From: JBBRXJ01 sp038248505
GTDB taxonomy: Bacteria > Bacteroidota > Bacteroidia > Bacteroidales > JBBRXJ01
Assembly (NCBI GenBank): GCA_038248505.1
Contig: JBBRXJ010000020.1
Span: forward strand, 1 to 42,236
Length of the DNA: 42,236 bases
Direction: 5' to 3'
This document shows positions 26,148 to 33,603 of the stretch, piece after piece. The notes under the pieces are model-generated. The model made no database searches. It saw nothing but the letters and a program-made list of their open reading frames with translations, and had not been told where the DNA came from. The position numbers and the translations under genes are program-made. Numbering within the stretch: position 1 is the stretch's first letter; each line of letters starts with the position of its first letter.

Positions 26148-27023
26148 ATGAAGGCATATGTATTTCCCGGTCAGGGTTCACAGTTTCAAGGTATGGGTAA
26201 GGATCTTTATGATTCAAGCGATTTGGCAAAGCAAATGTTTCACAAAGCCAATGAGATTTTAGGCTTCGATATAACTCATATTATGTTTAATGGTACCGAG
26301 GAAGAGTTAAAGCAGACGCGTGTTACACAGCCAGCCATTTTTTTACATTCTGCGGTAATGGCAAAAGTTAAAGCTGATACTTTTAAACCCGAAATGCTTG
26401 CTGGTCATTCACTAGGTGAACTATCAGCTGTTGTTGCAGGTGGTGGTTTAAGTTTTGAGGACGGCTTAAAAATTGTATCACGTCGTGCGGGAGCTATGCA
26501 AAAGGCCTGTGAAATGCAAGCTTCAACCATGGCTGCAATTTTAGGTTTAGATGATGCTACTGTTGAGTTGATATGTGCAAAAGTGCAGCATGTGGTTGTA
26601 CCTGCTAATTATAATAGTCCGGGTCAATTAGTAATTTCAGGAAGTATAGAAGGTATTGATGAGGCTTGTGCATTATTAACACAAGCTGGTGCTAAACGTG
26701 CTCTTAAATTAGCAGTAAGTGGTGCATTTCATTCACCGCTTATGGAACCAGCAGCTAAAGAACTTGAGGATGCCATAAAACAAGCAACGTTTAATGTGCC
26801 TGTTTGCCCGATATATCAGAATGTTACTGCAACATCATCAAAAGATCCAGAGGTAATTCGTCAGAATTTAGTTGCTCAGTTGACTAGCCCAGTACGCTGG
26901 ACACAATCTGTAAATAACATGATTAAAGATGGTGCAACGTCATTCGTTGAAGTGGGTCCTGGAAAAGTTTTACAAGGTTTAATTAAGAAGATAAATAAAG
27001 AAGCTCTAGCGGAAAGTTTGTAG
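26148..27023 (+). CDS. fabD: Malonyl-CoA:ACP transacylase
   Basis: Loads malonyl groups on acyl carrier protein for fatty acid synthesis. The 291-residue protein begins with PGQGSQFQGMG, has the nucleophile in AGHSLGEL (Ser88), and the general base His195 in SGAFHSPLM. VEVGPGKVLQGLIKK closes the domain. It stands 51 bp after folE on the same strand, and may share its transcript. Length is the family norm. Confidence 0.96.
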   Translation: MKAYVFPGQGSQFQGMGKDLYDSSDLAKQMFHKANEILGFDITHIMFNGTEEELKQTRVTQPAIFLHSAVMAKVKADTFKPEMLAGHSLGELSAVVAGGGLSFEDGLKIVSRRAGAMQKACEMQASTMAAILGLDDATVELICAKVQHVVVPANYNSPGQLVISGSIEGIDEACALLTQAGAKRALKLAVSGAFHSPLMEPAAKELEDAIKQATFNVPVCPIYQNVTATSSKDPEVIRQNLVAQLTSPVRWTQSVNNMIKDGATSFVEVGPGKVLQGLIKKINKEALAESL

Positions 27024-27053
27024 TTTTTTTGATAGGTGATGGGATCATTCATA

Positions 27054-27086
27054 GTTCACTACTCACTCCGCTTCGGCGGATCACTA
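27054..27086 (-). repeat. Dispersed small hairpin repeat, copy C (inverted)
   Basis: On the minus strand TAGTGATCCGCCGAAGCGGA continues with GTGAGTAGTGAAC. On the plus strand the stem TCCGC (27067-27071) / GCGGA (27076-27080) closes a TTCG loop on a C-G pair, the exceptionally stable UUCG tetraloop in RNA. It lies between fabD and thrA. Confidence 0.6.
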
Positions 27087-27158
27087 AATTGAGATTGGAG
27101 AAGGAGGATTGAAGATTTATGTTGTGGCGGATTGCTATGTATTAAAAAATAAGAAATA

Positions 27159-29591
27159 ATGAAAGTATTAAAATTTGGAGGTTCATCGGTAGGTTCACCA
27201 GAAGTTATCTTAGCTGTAAAAAAGATTGTTGAACAGCAGGAGATTGGCACCATTGTTGTGGTTTCCGCTTTTAAAGGAGTGACAGATCAGCTAATTAAAA
27301 TGGCTAATTTAGCAAAAGCTCGCGACAAAAAATACAGTGACGAATTAGTAGAAATGCGTCAACGTCATATTGATACGGTGCTTAAGGTTATTGATTCAAA
27401 AATTAATCAAGATCGAACTGTTGCTCGGGTTACTGAAATTCTTAAAGAACTAGAAGATGTAATGAATGGCGTGTATTTCTTACGCGACCTCACTGATAAA
27501 ACGATGGATTATATTCTCAGCTTTGGTGAGCGTTTATCTTCTTTTGTAATTAGTGAAGTAATTGATAATGCCTATTTGAGCGATGCTCGTAATTTCATAC
27601 GTACCGACGATCAATTTGGAAATGCGCAAGTAGATTTTGAAGTGAGTAATAAAACAATTCAAAAACATTTTGAAGTGCGTAATCATTATTTTGTCGTCCC
27701 TGGTTTTATTGCTAGTAATGCAAGTGGTGATATTACTACTTTAGGACGTGGTGGTTCTGATTATTCGGCAGCTATTATTGCGGGTGCAATTAATGCAACG
27801 GTACTCGAAATTTGGACGGATGTTGATGGTTTTATGACAGCGGATCCGCGCCTAGTTAGTAAAGCCTATCCAATTGATACAATGACCTACGCAGAGGCAA
27901 TGGAGCTGTCGCATTTTGGAGCTAAAGTAATTTATACGCCTACCATTCGACCAGTTTATTTGCGAAATATTCCTGTGCTAATAAAAAACACTTTTAATCC
28001 TTCTGCTAAAGGTACTATAATTAATCGCCGTGATGCTGCTAAGAAGGAATCATCACAAATAAAAGGAATTTCTTCCATTGATACGATCTCGCTTTTGTCT
28101 ATTCAAGGTGTTGGGTTGGTAGGTGCAAAGGGTAGTTCAAAGAGATTGTTTTCAGCTTTAGCAAAATACAATGTTAATGTTATTTTAATTACTCAAGCAT
28201 CGAGTGAGTTTTCAATAACATTTGCAGTAACACCAGCCGATGCTGAAAGAGCTGTGCAAGGTATTAATGAGGAATTCAAAAAAGAGATGGAGCAGGAATT
28301 GATTCGTCTTTTGGTTGAAAAGGATATGTCAATTATTGCTATTGTTGGTGAGGGCATGAAAAATACACCAGGTATTTCTTCAAATCTCTTTAAATCATTA
28401 GCCATAAATGGGGTTAATGTAGTGGCTACAGCACAAGGGTCTTCTGAGCTAAATATCTCTGTTGTGGTAAAAAAAGAGAGCTTAAAGAAAGCGATGAATG
28501 CCATTCATGAGGGCTTCTTTCTTTCAGGTTTCAAAGAATTAAACCTATTTATGGTAGGCCGTGGTAATGTTGGCGGAAGTTTGCTCGGTCAATTGAAGAA
28601 ACAGAATGACTATTTAAAAGAAAAATACAAACTGAAGATAAATCTTGTTGGAATAACGGACGACCAAAAGATGTTGTTTAATCAAGACGGACTTGATTTT
28701 TTAATATTCGAACAAGAATTAGATAGGAGTTCACTGGCTTGTAACTTAGACGAATTTGTAAAACAGATTGCTGTTTTTAATTTACGAAATAGTGTATTTA
28801 TTGATTGTACAGCAAGTGCAGCAGTGGCAGCTCAATATAAAAAAGTACTTGAATCGTATGCCTCGGTGGTTACCGCAAATAAAATTGCCTGCTCATCAGA
28901 GTATAGGCATTATGAAGAATTAATTCGTATAGCACGCGATCGTGGTTTGCGTTTTATGTATGAAACTAATGTTGGAGCGGGTTTGCCTATTATTAAAACG
29001 ATAGACGATTTAGTGCATAGTGGCGATAAGATTTTAAAGATAGAAGCAGTTCTATCAGGTACCTTGAATTATATTTTTAATGTAATAGCCGAAGATATTC
29101 CTATGAGTAAGGCAATTAAAATGGCTCAAGAAAAAGGATATTCCGAACCTGATCCACGAATTGATTTGAGCGGAACCGATGTGGTTCGCAAGATTCTAAT
29201 CCTTGCTCGTCAATCAGGATACCCAATTGAAATGGAACAAGTGAAGGTGAATACTTTTCTGCCGGCTGAATGTTTCGCTGGAAGTATTGAGGATTTTTGG
29301 ACGAATGTTAAAAAACAAGATGCTGAGTTTGAAGCTAAACGTAAAGAATTGGCAAAAGAAAATAAGAAATGGAGATTTGTTGCAAGCCTTGATAATGGAA
29401 TAACATCAGTACAATTAATGATTATTGATTCAAGTCATCCAGCGTATCATTTAGAAGGGAGTAACAATATTGTGCTCATTACTACTGAACGATATAAAGA
29501 ATTACCTATGGTTATTAAAGGGTATGGTGCCGGTGCTGAAGTTACTGCTGCTGGTGTTTTTGCTGATATAATGCGGATTGCTAATATTTAA
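27159..29591 (+). CDS. thrA: Bifunctional aspartokinase / homoserine dehydrogenase
   Basis: An 810-residue fusion catalysing the first and third steps from aspartate to threonine and methionine. Residues 1-290 are the kinase (start KFGGSSVGSPEVI, then TLGRGGSDYSAAII). Two ACT regulatory domains lie at about 310-455 (VGLVGAKGSSKRLFSAL, VGEGMKNTPGISS). From about 465 the homoserine dehydrogenase begins with the NAD loop LFMVGRGNVGGSLL, followed by TVVTANK-type (VVTANKIA) and ETNVGAGLPIIKTIDDL. The ACT domains suggest threonine feedback. It heads the set thrA-HAD-thrC with gaps of 7 and 1 nt. Confidence 0.97.
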   Translation: MKVLKFGGSSVGSPEVILAVKKIVEQQEIGTIVVVSAFKGVTDQLIKMANLAKARDKKYSDELVEMRQRHIDTVLKVIDSKINQDRTVARVTEILKELEDVMNGVYFLRDLTDKTMDYILSFGERLSSFVISEVIDNAYLSDARNFIRTDDQFGNAQVDFEVSNKTIQKHFEVRNHYFVVPGFIASNASGDITTLGRGGSDYSAAIIAGAINATVLEIWTDVDGFMTADPRLVSKAYPIDTMTYAEAMELSHFGAKVIYTPTIRPVYLRNIPVLIKNTFNPSAKGTIINRRDAAKKESSQIKGISSIDTISLLSIQGVGLVGAKGSSKRLFSALAKYNVNVILITQASSEFSITFAVTPADAERAVQGINEEFKKEMEQELIRLLVEKDMSIIAIVGEGMKNTPGISSNLFKSLAINGVNVVATAQGSSELNISVVVKKESLKKAMNAIHEGFFLSGFKELNLFMVGRGNVGGSLLGQLKKQNDYLKEKYKLKINLVGITDDQKMLFNQDGLDFLIFEQELDRSSLACNLDEFVKQIAVFNLRNSVFIDCTASAAVAAQYKKVLESYASVVTANKIACSSEYRHYEELIRIARDRGLRFMYETNVGAGLPIIKTIDDLVHSGDKILKIEAVLSGTLNYIFNVIAEDIPMSKAIKMAQEKGYSEPDPRIDLSGTDVVRKILILARQSGYPIEMEQVKVNTFLPAECFAGSIEDFWTNVKKQDAEFEAKRKELAKENKKWRFVASLDNGITSVQLMIIDSSHPAYHLEGSNNIVLITTERYKELPMVIKGYGAGAEVTAAGVFADIMRIANI

Positions 29592-29598
29592 TAATTAA

Positions 29599-30264
29599 AT
29601 GATACGAGCAGTAATATTTGATATGGATGGCTTGCTAATTGACTCTGAAATATTTTGGCAAGAAGAGGAACGAAGAATTTTTTCAAAACTGGGCGTTCCT
29701 GTTACGGAAGAATTACAGCGTGATACCTATGGATTAGGTACCTATGAAGTGGTTAAGCATTGGTATTCATTTAAACCATGGGGTGATAAAAATTTTGATG
29801 CTATTGTTGCTGAGCTTTATGATACTGTTGCCCGTAGAATTGTTTCTCATGGCGCGCAAAAAAACGGTGTGAAATTTATTCTGGATTATTTTGCATCTAA
29901 AGAACTGCCTTTAGCAGTGGCTTCTTCCTCGCCAATGCGAATTATTAATCCAGCAATTGATAAATTAGGTATTCGAAATTATTTTAAGGTTATACACTCC
30001 TGCGAGTTTGAGGAGTTTGAAAAACCGCATCCAGCAGTCTATATTGCAGCAGCTAAAAAGCTTGCTTGTGCACCTTCTGAATGTTTAGTTTTTGAAGATT
30101 CCGTAATTGGTATGATTGCTGCAAAATCAGCACGTATGAAGGTTTGTTGTATTCCTGATCCAAAACATTATTCAGATTTGCGCTATCATGTAGCAGATTT
30201 GAAATTGAATAGTCTTAATGAATTTAATGAAGTATATTTTAATCAGATTAATGGTTTAAATTGA
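29599..30264 (+). CDS. HAD-superfamily phosphatase in the threonine operon
   Basis: A 221-residue class with an alpha-helical cap (beta-phosphoglucomutase/HxpB-like). Motif I is FDMDGLLIDSE (nucleophile Asp8, Asp10), motif II ASSSP, motif III the lysine in FEKPHP, and motif IV VFEDSVIG. The nearest known group hydrolyses sugar phosphates such as 2-deoxyglucose 6-phosphate. It sits 7 nt after thrA and 1 nt before thrC, exactly where homoserine kinase (thrB) is usual. It has no GHMP-kinase motif, so it is not ThrB. A housekeeping phosphatase or a homoserine phosphate-transferring enzyme are both open; only the second would explain the position. Confidence 0.88.
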   Translation: MIRAVIFDMDGLLIDSEIFWQEEERRIFSKLGVPVTEELQRDTYGLGTYEVVKHWYSFKPWGDKNFDAIVAELYDTVARRIVSHGAQKNGVKFILDYFASKELPLAVASSSPMRIINPAIDKLGIRNYFKVIHSCEFEEFEKPHPAVYIAAAKKLACAPSECLVFEDSVIGMIAAKSARMKVCCIPDPKHYSDLRYHVADLKLNSLNEFNEVYFNQINGLN

Positions 30265-30265
30265 T

Positions 30266-31633
30266 ATGCAAAAACCGATAGAATTTTACTCAACAAATAT
30301 GCAGTCTCCTAAAGTAAACTTTAGAGAGGCTTTACTTAAAGGACTAGCACCCGATGGTGGATTATATATGCCAAGCCATATTCCAAAACTCACTAAAGAA
30401 GAACTGGCTTCTTTTAAGGGGATGCCTTATCAGGATATAGCCTATCGTGTAGCGCATAAATTTTTGGATGGTCAAATACCAGATGCCGATCTTAAAAAGA
30501 TTACTGATGATGCATATAATTTTGAGGTTCCTCTTGAAAAGGTGTATGACCGTAAATATATTATGCGCCTCGATCAAGGTCCAACGGCATCGTTTAAAGA
30601 TTTTGCTGCACGAATGATGGGGCGCTTAATGCATTATTTTCTAAAAAAAGAAAATCGTAGCATGCTTATTCTTACAGCAACTTCAGGGGATACTGGAAGT
30701 GCGATTGCAAATGCATTTTATGGTCTTGATAGCATTAAGGTCGTAATTTTATATCCTGAAACGGAAGTAACGGATAGACAACGTATGCAGATGACTACTT
30801 TGCAAAAAAATGTTCAGATTATTGCATTAGATGGAAAGTTTGATGATTGCCAAGCATTGGTTAAGCAAGCATTCTCTGATAGTGACTTAAATCATTTACA
30901 ACTCTCGTCTGCTAATTCAATTAATATAGGTCGTTTGTTACCGCAAAGTATGTATTATTTTTATGCTTGGTCACAATTAATTAATTCCGTTGATGAAGAA
31001 GTTGTTTTCTCTGTACCTAGCGGAAATTTTGGTAATTTAATGGGTGGTTTGATTGCAAAACAAATGGGGCTTCCCGTTAAAAGATTTGTAATTGCAACCA
31101 ATGAGAACGATGAAGTGCCTGTGTATTTTGCTAGCAATGAATATAATTTAATTGTGCCATCAAAGAATTGTATATCAAGTGCTATGAATGTTGGTCATCC
31201 TAGTAATATATCGCGCATTATTTCGTTGTATGGTGGTATTATGAATGAAAAAGGATTTATCAGCAAAGAGCCAAACATTGCAGCCATGAAGAAAGATATT
31301 TTTGCGGTAAGTATTAGTGATAGTGAAACAAAAGATATCTTAAAAAAGGTTTACAAAGAATATAATGTTTTATTAGAACCGCATGGATCTGTTGCTTGGG
31401 CTGGTTTATTAAAATATTTTGAAAGTGATACTTCCGCAAATACGAAAGAACTGATTTCGGTAGCGCTTGAAACGGCTCATCCAGCAAAATTTCCGGCAGA
31501 GATAAATGATATTTTAGGTATTGATCCTATTTTACCTAAAAGCCTCGAAGGGCTTGAAAGTAAAAAGGAAGCCTTTGATTTGCTAGAGAATAATTATGCT
31601 GCGTTTAAGACGTTTTTGATGGCGAAATATTGA
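30266..31633 (+). CDS. thrC: Threonine synthase
   Basis: A 455-residue PLP enzyme converting O-phosphohomoserine to threonine. The PLP lysine is Lys111 in TASFKDFAARMMGR, preceded by the family N terminus LLKGLAPDGGLYMP. The phosphate-binding loop TATSGDTGSAIANAF and VPSGNFGNLMGG follow. Near the C terminus LEPHGSVAWAGL and ETAHPAKFP are standard. It implies that O-phosphohomoserine is made somewhere in the cell even though no homoserine kinase is in this operon. A GC-rich hairpin follows about 75 nt downstream. Confidence 0.97.
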   Translation: MQKPIEFYSTNMQSPKVNFREALLKGLAPDGGLYMPSHIPKLTKEELASFKGMPYQDIAYRVAHKFLDGQIPDADLKKITDDAYNFEVPLEKVYDRKYIMRLDQGPTASFKDFAARMMGRLMHYFLKKENRSMLILTATSGDTGSAIANAFYGLDSIKVVILYPETEVTDRQRMQMTTLQKNVQIIALDGKFDDCQALVKQAFSDSDLNHLQLSSANSINIGRLLPQSMYYFYAWSQLINSVDEEVVFSVPSGNFGNLMGGLIAKQMGLPVKRFVIATNENDEVPVYFASNEYNLIVPSKNCISSAMNVGHPSNISRIISLYGGIMNEKGFISKEPNIAAMKKDIFAVSISDSETKDILKKVYKEYNVLLEPHGSVAWAGLLKYFESDTSANTKELISVALETAHPAKFPAEINDILGIDPILPKSLEGLESKKEAFDLLENNYAAFKTFLMAKY

Positions 31634-31701
31634 TTTATAGGCGAGGTGAAATTCAAAGAGCCGACTCGACTATGTATTTCAAAAAACACCATTGATTTTA
31701 A

Positions 31702-31787
31702 CCTCCGCCGCCGCGCGATTTTATCGCGCGGCTTCTTTAAATTTTAACATTGAACCACGCGTTAAAATCGCGCGGCAGCAGAGAGGG
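31702..31787. repeat. GC-rich inverted repeat pair, also a likely terminator of the thr operon
   Basis: GCCGCGCGAT (31710-31719) and ATCGCGCGGC (31723-31732) form a 10-bp stem with a TTT loop, followed by TTCTTT. A second copy of ATCGCGCGGC lies at 31767-31776. Aligned with its flanks, the segment 31702-31732 and the reverse complement of 31755-31787 share the pattern CCTC...GCCGCGCGATTTTA.CGCG.GG. Base composition is far richer in GC than its surroundings, as in mobile REP/MITE-like elements. Confidence 0.6.
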
Positions 31788-31873
31788 TATCCTTAAGTCG
31801 TTTGTGAAGAACTTTATTTTAATACTATAAGAAGCTTATTGTGTTTGTTTAAACTGGATTTTCATTTATTTCG

Positions 31874-31881
31874 TATATTTG
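31874..31881 (+). promoter_or_regulatory. Bacteroidota -7 box of the toxin-antitoxin pair
   Basis: TATATTTG matches TAnnTTTG exactly. It ends 3 nt before the palindromic operator, so a regulator bound there would cover the transcription start. Confidence 0.6.
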
Positions 31882-31884
31882 TAA

Positions 31885-31912
31885 ATACAAACAATCAAAT
31901 GATTGTTTGTAT
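31885..31912. promoter_or_regulatory. 28-bp perfect palindromic operator of the toxin-antitoxin pair
   Basis: Arms ATACAAACAATCA (31885-31897) and TGATTGTTTGTAT (31900-31912) are exact reverse complements with a 2-nt spacer. It lies between the -7 box and the antitoxin start and overlaps two candidate ATG codons (31899 and 31911). Toxin-antitoxin operons are commonly repressed by the complex binding such palindromes. Confidence 0.65.
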
Positions 31913-32131
31913 GAAAATTGTAACCCTAGAAATTAAAAAAACGAAATCGTATTAACCTTCCTTCATAACTTGGAAAGCATGCATATACATAGAGTTATTG
32001 ATGACAAATCAAATACTCAAGGAAGTAAACTTTCAGAAAGATGCTCAGGTTGCTTATCAAAAGAACGCACTGAAGAGTTGCAAAATGAGCTTAGCCAAAT
32101 GCGAAAAGAATGGGGAAGAAATTCTTATTAG
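31911..32131 (+). pseudogene. Antitoxin partner of VapC, reading frame broken at an A7 tract
   Basis: The frame starts MKIVTLEIKK and would stop at TAA 31953-31955 after 14 residues. Reading 1 nt back at the A7 run (31935-31941) gives NEIVLTFLHNLESMHIHRVI and continues without a stop to TAG 32129-32131, for a joined product of 73 residues. The C-terminal phrase KERTEELQNELSQMRKEW resembles the tails of small Bacteroidota antitoxins that precede VapC genes. The last 22 bp overlap the toxin start, as in a real pair. The break may be a true mutation, a homopolymer sequencing error, or be bridged by slippage on the A run. The second half could also be made alone from the ATG at 31979 (50 residues). 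Confidence 0.65.
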
Positions 32132-32487
32132 ATACCAATACAGTTCTCAATTTCATAGGTGATAAATTATCTCCTGATCCGAAATTAAAAATTGCAGAGA
32201 TAATTGATGATGTGATTAATATTTCATTTATAAATAAAATTGAACTTCTCGGTTTCTCAAAAGTTGAACAATCTTTAATTGATTTTGTGAATTGTTCGAA
32301 TGTAATTGCAATTGATGATGATGTAGTTGAAAAAACATTTGAGATTTGGCGGAATAATAAAATAAAACTTCCCGATGCTGTTATTGCTGCTACTGCTATT
32401 TTTTGTGGTCTTGTTCTATTGACGAACAACACAAAAGACTTTAATAACAGAGACAAATTAGAAGTAGTAAATACAGAAAATTTATAG
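32110..32487 (+). CDS. PIN-domain ribonuclease toxin, VapC-like
   Basis: A 125-residue PIN domain. The four acidic metal-binding positions are in place: Asp8 (FLLDTN), Glu45 (INKIELLGF), Asp89 (LPDAVIAATA) and Asp110 (TNNTKDF). This is the standard VapC layout, and length is normal, so the nuclease looks intact. VapC toxins cut tRNA or rRNA to arrest growth. The ATG overlaps the end of the antitoxin frame by 22 bp. An intact toxin beside a frame-broken antitoxin is unusual. It is convergent with the YciO/Sua5-type gene. Confidence 0.88.
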   Translation: MGKKFLLDTNTVLNFIGDKLSPDPKLKIAEIIDDVINISFINKIELLGFSKVEQSLIDFVNCSNVIAIDDDVVEKTFEIWRNNKIKLPDAVIAATAIFCGLVLLTNNTKDFNNRDKLEVVNTENL

Positions 32488-32537
32488 TCCTTTTGTAAGT
32501 TGATATTAAAATGGCTGTGAATTAAAATATTGACCAT

Positions 32538-33149
32538 CTATTTTATAATCCCTTTTCCCTGTCTTATAATAGTTATTTCATCCTTGCTACAATCAATCAC
32601 TGTTGATGGTACATTACCTCCCGTTCCGCCATCAATAACATAATCAACCAAGTGTTCATATTTAATATGAATATAATCGGGATCGCATGAGTTTTCATTA
32701 ATCTCATCTTCATTAATAACACTTGTAGTCATAATAGGATTGCCAAGTTTATGAACAATTTCTGTAATAATTTTATTATCGGGTATTCGAATACCAACTG
32801 TTCGTTTTTTTGACATAAATAACTTTGGCACATTGTTGTTCGCTGGTAAAACAAAGGTAAATGGTCCAGGTAATGAGTTCTTCATTAGTTTGAAAATGTG
32901 ATTATCAATAGGACGTGTATAGTCTGAAAGATGTCGTAAATCAGCACAAATGAAAGAAAAATTTGCCTTCTCAAGTTTTACCCCTTTTATCTGAGCAACA
33001 CGTTCTACTGCTTTTTTGTTATTAATATCGCATCCTATACCGTAAACCGTATCTGTTGGATAGATTATAACGCCACCTTTGCGAAGGCATTCAGTAACAA
33101 GATTGATCTCTCGCTCATTTGGATTTATAGGGTGAATCTTTAGTAACAT
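32538..33149 (-). CDS. YrdC/Sua5/YciO-family protein, L-threonylcarbamoyladenylate synthase type
   Basis: A 203-residue YrdC-fold protein. The fold start GGVIIYPTDTVYGIGCD is diagnostic, followed by the KGV (usually KxR) region LEKANFSFICADL, LPGPFTFVLPA, RTVGIRIPD and STVIDCS. The family makes threonylcarbamoyl-AMP for tRNA t6A, but the loop sequence ANFSFICADLRHLSDY resembles the YciO branch, whose role is less certain than that of TsaC/Sua5. It has no Sua5 C-terminal domain. It is a single gene on the minus strand between the toxin and an AT-rich gap. Confidence 0.87.
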   Translation of the reverse strand: MLLKIHPINPNEREINLVTECLRKGGVIIYPTDTVYGIGCDINNKKAVERVAQIKGVKLEKANFSFICADLRHLSDYTRPIDNHIFKLMKNSLPGPFTFVLPANNNVPKLFMSKKRTVGIRIPDNKIITEIVHKLGNPIMTTSVINEDEINENSCDPDYIHIKYEHLVDYVIDGGTGGNVPSTVIDCSKDEITIIRQGKGIIK

Positions 33150-33577
33150 GCTTCCTTTTAGTGTTTAGATGGCAATTTTTTACTAGTGTAAATATATGCT
33201 TTTTGTTATTTTACCTATCATTATTACACTTTTAGTATTATTTCCCCTTAGATGAATAGGTTTTATTTAGATGGTATGAAGTATATTAGGCATAAATATC
33301 ATTATATAATGCCAATATAAATCTGAAAAGCTTTTACTTGAAATATTGAAATAACACTTAAAATATGGCTTTTAATTCTACATATTCATTTATGATATAC
33401 TATGACAATCAATAGATGCAATTAAAATTCAAAACAAACATTATAATATATCAAGCCTTGTTTAGCCATTCATACATTAGAAGTTTATCTAAAGAATCAA
33501 TATATATATCACAATATTAAGTAATTAACAATATTATCATCTTATCAGCAATCTCCTTTAGGTATCAAAAATTTAAC
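33150..33577. other. AT-rich intergenic region of about 430 bp
   Basis: It separates the YciO-type gene from the divergent rightward operon. I find no ORF of substance, no RNA gene and no strong hairpin. Only the promoter at its right end (33578-33585) is supported. Confidence 0.6.
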
Positions 33578-33585
33578 TAATTTTG
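33578..33585 (+). promoter_or_regulatory. Bacteroidota -7 box of the TMTC-like gene
   Basis: TAATTTTG matches TAnnTTTG. Its last three bases are the in-frame TTG that could be taken as a start codon; the G is 19 nt before the GTG at 33604, the spacing seen for other genes here. Confidence 0.5.
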
Positions 33586-33603
33586 ACAACAAATTACAGT
33601 GTA

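Larger units (their letters stand above)
31634..31884. other. Gap between thrC and the toxin-antitoxin promoter
   Basis: Apart from the GC-rich inverted repeat pair and the -7 box at its end, I see no ORF or RNA gene here. Confidence 0.6.

Noticed and set aside
29599..30264. Homoserine kinase (thrB) between thrA and thrC
   Set aside because: The protein has four HAD motifs and no GHMP kinase motif, so it was not called thrB.
31935..31942. Canonical -1 programmed frameshift heptamer (A AAA AAC)
   Set aside because: The heptamer is present as a string, but its phase relative to the zero frame is wrong for tandem slippage (zero-frame codons are AAA AAA ACG). Single-tRNA or polymerase slippage remains possible, so I report it only as one explanation.
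32091..32537. 148-residue leftward ORF antisense to the toxin gene
   Set aside because: It mirrors the coding frame of the PIN-domain gene, which has all family motifs; its own translation resembles nothing.
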